Source: JAPPLB01 sp965204095 (GTDB lineage: Bacteria; Acidobacteriota; Terriglobia; Bryobacterales; UBA6623). From it: 64,000 bases of DNA. Below the pieces are notes generated by a model. That model worked only from the letters and a program-made list of their open reading frames with translations, was not told the origin of the DNA and searched no databases. A program made the position numbers and the translations under genes. Positions 15,692 to 23,847 of the stretch are shown piece by piece. The stretch covers positions 2,294,001 to 2,358,000 of the forward strand of contig OZ241991.1 of NCBI GenBank assembly GCA_965204095.1, in the 5' to 3' direction. The first letter of the stretch is position 1, and each line of letters begins with the position of its first letter.

Positions 15692-16168
15692 ATGAAGACA
15701 CAGCCACAGATCAACACCTTGTCGGAACTGCTCGCAACGGCCATTGCCGACGCCCGCAGGCTCGACCGCGACCAGTACCAGCCCCGTTACCGCAACTGGC
15801 ACTTCCCCAACAGCCAGGGCTTTTGCGAAATCTGCCTGGGCGGCAGTTTCGTGGCCGGCACCCTCGGCTGCGCGCCCACCAGGGAAGCCTCTCCCTGGGA
15901 TTTTCCCCGCAAGACCCATGCGAAGATCGAAGCTCTCAACGCCATGCGTTCCGGGGCCTGGATCGAAGCCTACCGCATTTTCTACCAGCGCAACCCCACC
16001 GACGCGGTCGCGTTTCGCATGGTCCGCCTGCCGGTTCCCGCCCGTCCGCACTTCCTCGGTTGGGAAGAGTTCGACGTCCACCTGAAGTCGCTCGAAACGA
16101 TCATCCCCAAGCTGCGCGAGATCGAGTCGATCCCCGATCCGGACCTCGCTCCGCAATCCACTCGCTGA
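15692..16168 (+). CDS. CxVCLAG-family accessory protein, paralogue 4
   Basis: A 158-residue protein, the most divergent of the four: LSELLATAIADARRLD, a W-H pair, GFCEICLGGSFVA (Ile and Gly for Val and Ala), ALNAMRSGAW, W.EFDVHLKSLETIIP and KLREIE. It has no stem-loop of its own and relies on the leader of the zinc-ribbon gene before it. ATG 15692 has GAGG at proper spacing; ATG 15683 is also in frame. Its last 68 bp overlap the convergent DUF6166 gene. Confidence 0.7.
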   Translation: MKTQPQINTLSELLATAIADARRLDRDQYQPRYRNWHFPNSQGFCEICLGGSFVAGTLGCAPTREASPWDFPRKTHAKIEALNAMRSGAWIEAYRIFYQRNPTDAVAFRMVRLPVPARPHFLGWEEFDVHLKSLETIIPKLREIESIPDPDLAPQSTR

Positions 16169-16424
16169 TCTTCGCGGCCTCGATCCTGCCGCCTGCGAAC
16201 GGCATCGGCGCCACGAAGGCCCGCTTGAAATCCTGATGATGCTCGGCGGCGAAGTCCCTCTCGCCCGTCGCCTCCAGCAGGATGTTGAGCGCCAGGTCGG
16301 CCGGTCCGCTGCCGCCGTATCCCCACTCGAAACCCGCAGGGCTGTGCCACACCCAGGTCTGCGTCACGCCCTCCACCCGCACCACGCCAGACTCTCGCCG
16401 GCACACGATGTCGCTCACTGCCAT
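16101..16424 (-). CDS. DUF6166 family protein
   Basis: A 107-residue protein with the FEWGYGGSGPADLALNILLE motif that marks DUF6166, followed by a helix and FKRAFVAPMP. DUF6166 proteins are small and phage- or plasmid-borne with no known function. The gene converges on and overlaps the end of paralogue 4. The last residues (after EWIAERG) lie wholly in the overlap and may not be conserved. Confidence 0.75.
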   Translation of the reverse strand: MAVSDIVCRRESGVVRVEGVTQTWVWHSPAGFEWGYGGSGPADLALNILLEATGERDFAAEHHQDFKRAFVAPMPFAGGRIEAAKISEWIAERGPDRGSTRSRAAWG

Positions 16425-16862
16425 GGCTGTACCCCCTCAGCCATCTTCGCAGACGGACACCCTCTGCGCGGTCATGGCCCACGTCGAGGACGGGCGCACC
16501 GTCCTTTGCGACGTGGGATGGCGTGCCCACAGAGCGGCGCAGCCCAAGCCGGCGCCGCTGGCGCTGGTCGTTTCCCGTCGCGCTGCGGTGCCTGTTTCGT
16601 CACGGCCGCCATGCCGTGCCGAATCGTTTCGACGACTACTTTCCGGCCGCTCCTGCCGTCGCTCTTGTGCAGTAGAGGTTTCTGCCGTTCCTTGCGTCAC
16701 GGCCCGGTTTTCCGGAAAAACCCCGCCCTCCGAGGCCGCTGACGCGGCGATCACCTTCACGCTCAACCCCCAACACCCCCCGATTCGCTGCTGGATCATG
16801 CTTGCTTCGCCGCGCGGATCCGCCACTGTTCTGACTCACCTTCCGCTACCCCGACCGGTGAC
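16425..16862. other. gene-poor stretch
   Basis: About 440 bp with no convincing gene. The minus-strand frame spanning most of it has no recognisable motif. The sequence leads into the second copy of the 2-kb repeat. Confidence 0.4.
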
Positions 16863-17007
16863 GGCCGCGCGCTCCCCGGCTGCGGCTTCGCCGCCATTCC
16901 CGGAGCTCGCGGCCCCCTTCGTGCTGCCTTTTCTCCCACGCACTCCCAGAGCGTTGCCGCGTGGTCCGGCCTTGCCAGAATCCTGAATCCATGCAGAATT
17001 GAAGTTA

Positions 17008-17035
17008 TGCAGGCTTGCATTCCTGCAGGCTTGCA
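17008..17035 (+). promoter_or_regulatory. iteron-like direct repeats before parA copy 2
   Basis: TGCAGGCTTGCA at 17008-17019 and 17024-17035, the same 16-bp period as at 432-459. A further TGCAAGATTGCAGG lies near the end of each parA gene. Confidence 0.55.
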
Positions 17036-17053
17036 AGGACTGAGGCCACGCTT

Positions 17054-17707
17054 ATGAAAACCATCGCCATCGTCAGCCAGAAAGGCGGCTCCGGCAAGAC
17101 CACCCTCGCCTTGCACCTGGCGGTCGCCTCTGCCGCCGAAGGCCGCAACACCGCCGTCATCGACCTCGATCCGCAGGCTTCCTCCGCCAACTGGTCGGAC
17201 CGCCGCGCGGCCGAACTGCCCGTCGTGCTGTCGGCTCATGCGAGCCGGCTACGGCACGAAATCCAGCGGGTTCAGGAGATCGGCGGCGAAATGCTCTTCC
17301 TCGACACCGCTCCGCATTCCGACAGCGCCGCTCTGGAAGCGGCGCGGGTTGCCGATCTGGTTCTGATTCCCTGCCGGCCGGCCATCCTCGACCTGGAGGC
17401 GATCACCAACACCCTCGCCTTCCTTCGCACCACCGGGACGCCGGCGCTGGTCGTTCTTAACGCCATCGCACCTACCGGCCAGGACGCTGTGCTCGCTGAA
17501 GAGGCTCTTTCGGCGCATGACGTGGAAACCTGCCCCGTCCGCCTCGGCCGCCGCGTCGCCTTCGCTCGGGCGCTCATCAGCGGCCAGACCGCGCAGGAGT
17601 TCGACCCCTCGGGCAAGGCCGCCCTCGAAGTCAAACGGCTGCACGACTTCATTTCTGCAAGATTGCAGGACTTCAATCCTTCAACCAACGGAGCCCCCCT
17701 TCGATGA
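17054..17707 (+). CDS. parA: ParA-family partition ATPase, copy 2
   Basis: 217 residues, nearly identical to the protein of 478-1131, with intact KGGSGKTT, VIDLDPQAS and LDTAPHSDS motifs. Substitutions are few and conservative (for example VREIGGEMLY to VQEIGGEMLF), so both copies are probably active. Two ParA proteins of this similarity would be expected to cross-talk, which is unusual for partition systems on one replicon. Confidence 0.93.
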   Translation: MKTIAIVSQKGGSGKTTLALHLAVASAAEGRNTAVIDLDPQASSANWSDRRAAELPVVLSAHASRLRHEIQRVQEIGGEMLFLDTAPHSDSAALEAARVADLVLIPCRPAILDLEAITNTLAFLRTTGTPALVVLNAIAPTGQDAVLAEEALSAHDVETCPVRLGRRVAFARALISGQTAQEFDPSGKAALEVKRLHDFISARLQDFNPSTNGAPLR

Positions 17708-17949
17708 CCAACAACCAGTTCGCATCCGCCTTGAAATCCCGCGCCTCGGCGCCGGAACCCCCGCCGCCTTCTCGCTCCCCTTCGCCGTCGAACTCGAGCG
17801 CGAAGCGCAAGCACGTCGGAGGGTACTTCGCGCCGGCCGTCGCCAAGCAGCTTCGCTTGCTGGCTTCCGAAGAGGAAACCACCGTGCAGGAGCTTCTCAC
17901 CGAAGCCCTATCGCTGCTCTTCGCCAAGCGCGGCTTGCCGCTGCCTTGA
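17704..17949 (+). CDS. ribbon-helix-helix partition partner, copy 2
   Basis: 81 residues, nearly identical to copy 1 (RASAPEPPPPSRS in place of RAAAPEPPPPARS; FAPAVAKQL in place of FAPPVAKQL). It overlaps parA by ATGA in the same way. DNA-binding partner of the second ParA by context. Confidence 0.8.
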   Translation: MTNNQFASALKSRASAPEPPPPSRSPSPSNSSAKRKHVGGYFAPAVAKQLRLLASEEETTVQELLTEALSLLFAKRGLPLP

Positions 17950-17968
17950 GCCCTCGGAGATTCTTGCC

Positions 17969-18211
17969 ATGCTCGACGCTGTCCCGCTCGCCTCGACGAT
18001 CTACGTTCTATTGCTTACCCTCGGTTTCGTTGCGGCTTGCTGGGCGTACACTCTGTTTCTTACCAACGACCGACTCCATCGCCGTTTCTCCCGCTGGCCG
18101 TTCCGCTGGCTCAGCCTGCTCGATCTGCTCGTCGCGGCTGCCTTCTGCGCCTTCGTTTTCGCTCTCTCGTTCCTGTTTTTTCACGTCCCGTGGGAGCCGC
18201 CGCTGCCCTGA
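17969..18211 (+). CDS. small two-helix membrane protein, copy 2
   Basis: 80 residues with the same two hydrophobic segments as 1393-1635. Differences cluster at the N terminus (MLDAVPLASTIY against MIDAISLASAIY) and in the loop (TNDRLHRRF against SRDRLHRRF). Conservation across the duplication supports a real protein. Function unknown. Confidence 0.7.
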   Translation: MLDAVPLASTIYVLLLTLGFVAACWAYTLFLTNDRLHRRFSRWPFRWLSLLDLLVAAAFCAFVFALSFLFFHVPWEPPLP

Positions 18212-18258
18212 TATGACACTCCCGACCGGTTGTTACAATGAGGGCCTCGCGAGGCCTC

Positions 18259-18873
18259 ATGTCTACGGCCGCTACAGCGCCCGTCACCCATCAGCGGCGC
18301 AGGTCGTCTGCTCTCTACCGCAGCGACATTCACGCCTGGTCTGTCGAGCAGACCGCGGCCCTTCGGCGCCGCGACTTCGCCGCCGTCGATTGGGACCATG
18401 TCATCGAGGAGATCGACGACTTGGGTAGGCAAGAACGTTTGAAGTGGACTTCGCACTGCTCCAACGTGCTGAGCCACTTCCTGAAAATCCAGCACTTCCG
18501 CGAAGCACGCCCGGAAACCGTTGCCTTCTGGCTGAAGGAAATTCGCAACCAGCGCAAGCTCATGTTCAAACAGCTTCGCAGCGCAGCCAGCCTCAAATCC
18601 GAATGCGCTTCGCTGTACGCTTCAGCCTGGGCCGATGCCCGCACCGATGCCGTCAAGGAGTTCGCCGAACTCGATGTCGAAAACAAGCTGCGTCCAGATT
18701 TCGATTCCGCTTTTTACAGCCGCGACCTCTCCGTTCCCTCCGAATGCCCCTACCAGATGGAGCATGTCACCGGCATCGACCTGCAGAACTTCGACGCCAA
18801 GAGGCATCCTTCCTACTCCGTCTTTCCGCATCAAATCTCGCTTGTGATCTCTGAGAAAACGGCCCAAGATTAG
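18259..18873 (+). CDS. DUF29 family protein, copy 2
   Basis: 204 residues, identical to copy 1 through the first ~110 residues, then with scattered changes (SLKSEC for SLNSEC, FYSRDL for FLSRDL) and a different C-terminal end (SEKTAQD). Start chosen as in copy 1, just after the conserved palindrome at 18243-18256. Function unknown. Confidence 0.85.
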   Translation: MSTAATAPVTHQRRRSSALYRSDIHAWSVEQTAALRRRDFAAVDWDHVIEEIDDLGRQERLKWTSHCSNVLSHFLKIQHFREARPETVAFWLKEIRNQRKLMFKQLRSAASLKSECASLYASAWADARTDAVKEFAELDVENKLRPDFDSAFYSRDLSVPSECPYQMEHVTGIDLQNFDAKRHPSYSVFPHQISLVISEKTAQD

Positions 18874-18891
18874 ATACCGGATTGGGCTTTT
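18862..18891. terminator. bidirectional terminator
   Basis: GCCCAA (18862-18867) and TTGGGC (18882-18887) form a stem followed by TTTT on the plus strand and preceded by AAAAC, which gives CGTTTT on the minus strand. It overlaps the stop codons of the two convergent genes. Confidence 0.6.
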
Positions 18892-19077
18892 CCATCAGGA
18901 ACTTGACGAAGCCGATCAATCAGACCGCTTTCGGGCTTGACTTCAAAAGTCTGCCCTACCGATGTGAAAATCTGCGCCCTGAGCGACTTAAGTGACTGAT
19001 CTGAGGGGTCATTGATCAAACGTTCGTGCATATAACTCGCCCATTTCGGCGATTCAGATAAGGAGACCATGAACTTA

Positions 19078-20216
19078 GTGTTATGTCCCAGCTAATTCTT
19101 TACAGCGTTGCACCTTGTCAAGGATAACATCAGCGGTGGCCTTCCAGACGAAAGGCTGAGGCTGGTTGTTCCAATTGGCGAGCCAAGCATAGATGGTGCG
19201 CTCCAGATCTTCAACACTGCGGAACGTACCGCGCCGGATCATGCGTTGAGTGATCAGGGCAAAGAAACGTTCGACCTGATTGAGCCAGGAACTGCTGGTG
19301 GGCGTAAAGTGGAAATGGAACCGTCGGCGCTTGCGAGGTTTAAGCCAGCGTTGGACTTCAGCGCCCTTGTGCGTGGAGTAGTTGTCCATCACCAGATGCA
19401 CCTCCAAGTCCGCAGCGACTTCCTTCTCGATTTGATCGAGGAACTTCACGAACTCCTTTCCCCGGTGGCGCGGCAAGCAACGGCCGATGACTTTGCCGTT
19501 GACGATATTGAAAGCCGCGAACAGCGTCGTGGTGCCATGACGTTTGTAATCATGGGTCTGGCGTTCGGGCAATCCGGGACGCAACGGCAGCAGGGGAGCG
19601 GTGCGGTCAAGGGCCTGAATCTGGCTCTTCTCGTCCACGCAAAGCACCAGAGCCCGATCCGGCGGGTTCAGATACAGACCGACAATATCCCGCACCTTGG
19701 CCTCAAACTGGGGATCGTTGGAGATCTTGAACTTTTCGACTCGATGCGGCTGGATCTCGAAACGCTGCCAGACTCGATGCACCATCATGCGCGATACGTG
19801 CAGCTGTTTGGCCAGGGTCCGAACGCTCCATTGCGTTGCGTCGGCGGGTCGGGTCTTCAGCGTCGCATCCAGAATCGCACGCTCCCTCTCGGGCGTCAGC
19901 ACCCGCCTCGACCGCTGGCGGGTCGGCTTCGCTGTCAGGGCGCCCACGCCACCGTGTTGGAACGCCGCCCGGGCTCGAATCACGGTCGGCCGCGACAGAC
20001 CCAACTCGCGGGCAATCGAGGCATTGGCCACTCCCCGCTGAGCCAGCAGGATGACGCGGCATTTCTGCGCCACCCGCTGCGGGGTATTGCCAGAACGCAC
20101 CAGCGTTTCCAGCTGTCGTAAAGTCGCTTCGTCGATGTCCATAGCGGCGGCGGTAACCATGCCACCATGAGATCATGAGAGCGATAATATGTCAACTGTT
20201 ATATGGGACGGGACAT
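19078..20216 (-). mobile_element. IS630-family insertion sequence, complete
   Basis: 1139 bp between duplicated TA dinucleotides (19076-19077 and 20217-20218), the hallmark target of IS630/Tc1 elements. The ends are imperfect inverted repeats sharing TGT...GTCCCA and TAA positions. One intact transposase gene fills the element. The insertion interrupts a gene whose frame is restored on excision, so the limits are firm. Confidence 0.9.
19081..20160 (-). CDS. IS630-family transposase
   Basis: 359 residues, full length. N-terminal helix-turn-helix region (ASIARELGLSRPTVIRAR), a second one (RTLAKQLHVSRMMVHRVW), then the DDE domain: LCVDEKSQ, HLVMDNYSTHK and SWLNQVERFFALI hold the catalytic Asp, Asp and Glu. 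It cuts and pastes the element at TA sites. The stop codon lies in the terminal repeat. Start could also be ATG 20142. No frameshift, so likely functional. Confidence 0.95.
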   Translation of the reverse strand: MVTAAAMDIDEATLRQLETLVRSGNTPQRVAQKCRVILLAQRGVANASIARELGLSRPTVIRARAAFQHGGVGALTAKPTRQRSRRVLTPERERAILDATLKTRPADATQWSVRTLAKQLHVSRMMVHRVWQRFEIQPHRVEKFKISNDPQFEAKVRDIVGLYLNPPDRALVLCVDEKSQIQALDRTAPLLPLRPGLPERQTHDYKRHGTTTLFAAFNIVNGKVIGRCLPRHRGKEFVKFLDQIEKEVAADLEVHLVMDNYSTHKGAEVQRWLKPRKRRRFHFHFTPTSSSWLNQVERFFALITQRMIRRGTFRSVEDLERTIYAWLANWNNQPQPFVWKATADVILDKVQRCKELAGT

Positions 20217-20730
20217 TAGCATTCTGCCCGTGCGTGAGTTCCGTAGGGAGTTGTTTCGTCCAAGAACCCGATAGGGTCTGGATGCAGTATTTTCGCTTCT
20301 TCCGTCTTCCGACAACCCAACCTACATTGGTGATCATTACAGGTCGTTCCCCCACGTTAGTTACGTCGAAGCACACTTGATCGCTCCCAGAACTGCATCC
20401 ACCAAGAAGTATCGTGCGGATGCCAACGAAGATTCTGAGACGTACCTTCTCGCCACGTCTGGCAAGATACAGGGACACACACACGGCCGCGAGTGTTGCC
20501 AACCCTGCAGCCCAAGTCCCTAACAACAACCCAATCTGGACCTTCTGATCGAACGTCAACTCGTCTAAACAGAACAAAATCAGCTCCACTCTATCAAGTC
20601 AGTCGCAGTTAACTCTCTCCCAGAACCGACTAGCAGCGCTCAGCTCCTGCCACTGATGTCGAGCCAGAAGGTCGACCCCACCAGAAGTGGCCCGATCAGT
20701 TTCGCTCTCTGCAGTTGATCATTGCTGATA

Positions 20731-20744
20731 GGATCCTTTCTGCA
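20731..20744. repeat. GGATCCTTTCTGCA motif, copy 1
   Basis: The motif and about 15 bp before it resemble 30629-30645; 24839-24856 holds a palindromic version (AGAAAGGATCCTTTCT). All three are intergenic. Possibly a protein-binding site or a transposon-end remnant. Confidence 0.35.
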
Positions 20745-21010
20745 ACAGCTCCAGGACGGTCTCGCTCGCGGATTATCGTCAATCACTGTGCGGTTTGTGC
20801 AGTCGTTGAGGCTGCCAGCGGAGTGGACCCCAAAAATGAGACAAGTAGCTAAGCATCTTTTTACAGTGATCGGAGAGAGGTGCTATGGCGTTGTCAAGAC
20901 GGAAGTTTTCTGCGGAGTTCAAGTTGCGGGCGGTACGGCAAGTCGAGGCGGGAGCCTCGACGGCCGCGGTCGCTCGACGCTATGAAATCCATCCCACGCT
21001 GCTGATATGG

Positions 21011-21305
21011 TGTGACCTGTCAAGTTTGGGCACAGCAATTGCGTTAAGATGTCCGGGAAAGGGACCTCCTTTTCGTTGGTTCTACTTCTCAGACGGAGAG
21101 CGGGACGCCGGGGCTCGAAGCGACGTTCGGATCCTGCTGATATGCGCGGGTTGGGTACCGCCTGACTGACATTCGTCGCGGAGCTGCCTCACTCTAAGTA
21201 CGAAGATCGCCCTGCGGCGCTTCCTAACAGCCACGAGGGTTCTCCCGAGACGGCCCCGGCGTCCTGCTCTCGGTCTGAGAAGATTTCCTGTTTCACGGTC
21301 CTTGT
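21011..21305 (-). ncRNA. possible bridge RNA region of the IS110-type element
   Basis: The 295-bp non-coding end downstream of the transposase. IS110-family recombinases are guided by a bridge RNA from the non-coding end; in IS1111-type elements this is on the transposase 3' side. I did not fold the sequence, so loops are not assigned. Confidence 0.35.
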
Positions 21306-22430
21306 TCAGGCCGCTTCCGACAACAGCTGTTGGCGCTTCACCTCCTTGGTAATGGCCCACATGAATCCCAACAGTTCCCGAGCGATCGCGACGACGATCA
21401 CGGTGGACGGCTTGCCGCGTGCCGCCATGCGCCGGAACTTGCCGCACAAGCGTTGCTGGGCTTGCCAGGCCAGGGCTTGCACCTGGGGCGAAGACTTTTC
21501 GGCGCGGCGCTGAATCACGGCCGTCTTGCGGGCGGGGAAACGATAGCCCCAAGCGCATTCGATCAACATGCGGCGTACGTGCGTATTGCCGGCTTTGGTC
21601 AACCCTCCCTGGCGGCGCCGCGACCCCGACGAGGCTTCGCTCGGTGTCAACCCGACAAAGCTCATCAACTCCGGGGGCCGGCTGAAACGAGTGAGGTCGC
21701 CCAGTTCGGCCAGCATCGTCATGGAGGCGATCTGGTCGACCCCGCGCAAGGCCGTCAAGGCCGTCGCCGTCTCGCCCAGGCTCCACTCTTCGATCGCCTC
21801 CCGCAACACCTGCTCCAGACGGGCCGTGCGCGCCTGGGCTTGCCGCACTGCCTCGATGTATTCCTCGAAGACGATCTGCTGATGTGGCGAGGCGAAGCGT
21901 TGCCGCTCCAGCCAACGAAAATGTGCCTGCGTCCAACGTTGTCGGCCCTCATAGACCTTGCCGTGGCGCAGCAGGAAAGCGTTCAGGCGTTGCCGCATCT
22001 GCTTGTCGACGATCTTGAGATCCTCGCGCGCGCGGCTGAGATCGCGCACCGCTTCGTGATCTTCGCCCGGAACCCACACGGCGCTGAGATCGCCGCGACG
22101 GTCCAAACGCGCCAGTGAAAGCGCGTCGCGGCGGTCGGTCTTGATGCGCTCGCCGGGCGAACGCGGAATCAACGACGGCGCCACCACCGTGACGGCCTGC
22201 CCCAGCTTCAGCAACTGGCGGTACAGCCCGTAGCCGCAAGCTCCGGCTTCGTAGCAGAACTTGAGTCGTCGGCCGCTCCGCGAAAGCCGCTGAACCATCC
22301 GCCGCACCGCTTCGGCCTCATGCTGGATCATGCCCCAAAAACGCGGTTCGCTGTTGTCGTTATCGGCGATGCCGACAGCGATCATCTCTTTGTGAACGTC
22401 CAGTCCAATGTAGTTGCTAAACTCCCTCAT
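21306..22430 (-). CDS. IS110-family transposase (DEDD recombinase)
   Basis: 374 residues from ATG 22430. The N-terminal DEDD domain has YIGLDVHKEMIAVGI with the first Asp, FCYEAGACGYGLYRQL with the Glu, and KTDRRDALSLARL with the Asp pair. The C-terminal transposase_20 domain has LRGVDQIASMTMLAELGD, FVGLTPSEASSGSRRR and a HVRRMLIECAW segment with the catalytic Ser region nearby. It is full length and apparently intact. Frame upstream of 22430 is open but lacks a DEDD-type start. Confidence 0.93.
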   Translation of the reverse strand: MREFSNYIGLDVHKEMIAVGIADNDNSEPRFWGMIQHEAEAVRRMVQRLSRSGRRLKFCYEAGACGYGLYRQLLKLGQAVTVVAPSLIPRSPGERIKTDRRDALSLARLDRRGDLSAVWVPGEDHEAVRDLSRAREDLKIVDKQMRQRLNAFLLRHGKVYEGRQRWTQAHFRWLERQRFASPHQQIVFEEYIEAVRQAQARTARLEQVLREAIEEWSLGETATALTALRGVDQIASMTMLAELGDLTRFSRPPELMSFVGLTPSEASSGSRRRQGGLTKAGNTHVRRMLIECAWGYRFPARKTAVIQRRAEKSSPQVQALAWQAQQRLCGKFRRMAARGKPSTVIVVAIARELLGFMWAITKEVKRQQLLSEAA

Positions 22431-22723
22431 GACCTGTCCTCCTCGATGCGGCTCTGCGCATCGTGCTTCTCGCTCGTAAGCGTAACCCGCGTTCCTCGCG
22501 GTTGGACAGGTCACTCCATAATGTCTAACGAAGTGGTGCAAGCAGCTGCGTCAGGATCCCGAGCGGGCGTTCAGGAGCAAGGGGAACGGCTCGGACGAAG
22601 AAACTCGCATCGCCGAACTGGAGCGTATGGTCGGCCGGCTGACGATGAGAATGCGCTGCTAAAAAAGGCCTTGGCGCGGCTCGAGGAACAACGTTCACCG
22701 AGCGTCGCGTCTATAACCAGAAG

Positions 22724-23596
22724 ATGATCGCTTTGATCGAGCAGGAAGCAGGAGCCGAGCTGTCATTAGCGGCGATGTGCTGCGCCTTGAGCGTGAATCG
22801 CGCCGCCTACTACCGGGCGCGTCACAAGTCCACGAGCTGCGACGACGTCGAGTTGCGAGATGCCATCCAGCGCATTGCCTTGGAGATGCCCGGCTACGGA
22901 TCGCGGCGCATTAGCGCCGAGTTGCGTCGACGCGGTTGGCGGATCAACCGCAAGCGCGTGCAGCGCATCATGCGGGAAGACAACCTGCTGTGCCTGCGTC
23001 GTGTCAAACGCGTGCGCACCACGGATTCGAGCCATGCGTTGGGGGTCTATCCGAACCTGGTTCCCAAGCTGGATCTGACGGGGCTGAACCAGCTCTGGGT
23101 GGCGGATATCACCTACATTCGGCTACGGCGCGAGTTTGTTTACCTGGCGGTGTTGTTGGACGCCTACTCGCGGCGCTGCATCGGGTGGTCGCTGGGTTGC
23201 ACGCTAGAAGCGGAGTTGACGTTGGGAGCCCTCCGGATGGCCCTCGCCCAGCGCGCGCGGCGGCCCGAACTGGTGCATCATTCCGATCGTGGCGTGCAGT
23301 ACGCTGCGGGCCCCTACACGGCGTTGTTGGCCGACCACGGCATCGCCATCAGCATGAGCCGCAAGGCGAGCCCCAACGACAACGCCCTGGCGGAGTCGTT
23401 CATCAAGACGCTCAAGTACGAAGAAGTCTACCTGTTCGAGTACGAGGACTTCGCCGAGGCGCAGCAGCGCATCGGGGAGTTCATCGAGCGCGTCTACAAC
23501 GAAAAACGGCTGCACTCGGCGCTGGACTATCGGCCGCCGAACGAGTACGAGCAGTGGTTGCTCGACCAGCAGACGCCGGCGGGAGTCACGGGATGA
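22724..23596 (+). CDS. IS3-family OrfB transposase
   Basis: 290 residues, full length. HTH_21-type N terminus (YGSRRISAELRRRGWRIN) then an rve integrase core: LWVADITYI (Asp), VHHSDRGVQYA (Asp), and NDNALAESFIKTLK (Glu), ending with RLHSALDYRPPNEYE. ATG 22724 overlaps the end of the orfA frame by 4 nt. The enzyme is probably intact but cannot act without OrfA or a frameshifted OrfAB, which are broken here. Confidence 0.93.
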   Translation: MIALIEQEAGAELSLAAMCCALSVNRAAYYRARHKSTSCDDVELRDAIQRIALEMPGYGSRRISAELRRRGWRINRKRVQRIMREDNLLCLRRVKRVRTTDSSHALGVYPNLVPKLDLTGLNQLWVADITYIRLRREFVYLAVLLDAYSRRCIGWSLGCTLEAELTLGALRMALAQRARRPELVHHSDRGVQYAAGPYTALLADHGIAISMSRKASPNDNALAESFIKTLKYEEVYLFEYEDFAEAQQRIGEFIERVYNEKRLHSALDYRPPNEYEQWLLDQQTPAGVTG

Positions 23597-23847
23597 GTTT
23601 TCTGAGGCATCGGGAAATCTATCGATCCGATGGCCTGGACCCCCGTTGGAGTGGGGCGCAGAGCGCGCGGCTCCACGCCCCAACCCATCGTTTCGATGAG
23701 TTTCCGACTGGCTATTCCTTGGCGGGTTGCTCTCCAGCAGAGCCCGCCTCCGCTTCGCCAGCCGATGAAGAGTTTACATTGAGGGCCGTTCCCCAGCCCA
23801 CCATCTTTCAGCAAATGGGGAAAACCTGCTTACCGGCTTGTCTCACT

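Larger units (their letters stand above)
16863..18857 (+). repeat. 2-kb direct repeat, copy 2 (parA cassette)
   Basis: Second copy of 286-2281, same gene order and orientation. Differences are mostly synonymous in parA and the ribbon-helix-helix gene; from about 18197 into the DUF29 gene about 400 bp are identical to copy 1. Confidence 0.9.
18870..20589 (-). pseudogene. membrane-anchored hypothetical gene split by IS630
   Basis: The 5' part (20589 down to 20217, GTG start) encodes an N-terminal membrane segment (LLLGTWAAGLATLAAVCVSL), then DVTNVGERPVMITNVGW and ends in THGQNA. The 3' part (19077 down to 18870) continues KFMVSLSESPKWASYMHE to GLIDRLRQV. Removing the IS and one TA copy restores an open frame of about 192 codons across the junction (CAG AAT GCT AAG TTC ATG). 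The restored protein has the layout of one-helix proteins like that at 10341-10949. Confidence 0.85.
21011..22533 (-). mobile_element. IS110-family (IS1111-like) element
   Basis: About 1.52 kb inserted in IS3 orfA. It has one transposase gene. Inverted repeats TGACCTGTC are close to the left end (2 bp in) and about 20 bp in from the right end, the asymmetric subterminal layout seen in the IS1111 group. The long non-coding end (295 bp) lies downstream of the transposase. TGG is present at both junctions, so the exact end is uncertain by 3 bp. Confidence 0.85.
20885..22727 (+). pseudogene. IS3 orfA, disrupted
   Basis: The first 42 codons (20885-21010: MALSRRKFSAEFKLRAV ... HPTLLIW) give the helix-turn-helix N terminus of an IS3 OrfA. 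The rest resumes at 22537 (CKQLRQDPERAFRSKG) after the IS110-type insert. A 1-nt shift near 22647 then separates ELERMVGRLTM from ENALLKKALARLEEQ, which holds the leucine-zipper end and an A6G run (22661-22667) of the kind used for programmed frameshifting into orfB. With the insert and shift this gene cannot make OrfA. Confidence 0.85.

Noticed and set aside
16437..16826. 129-codon minus-strand frame before parA copy 2
   Set aside because: No motif, no ribosome site and low-complexity ends; I could not support a gene.
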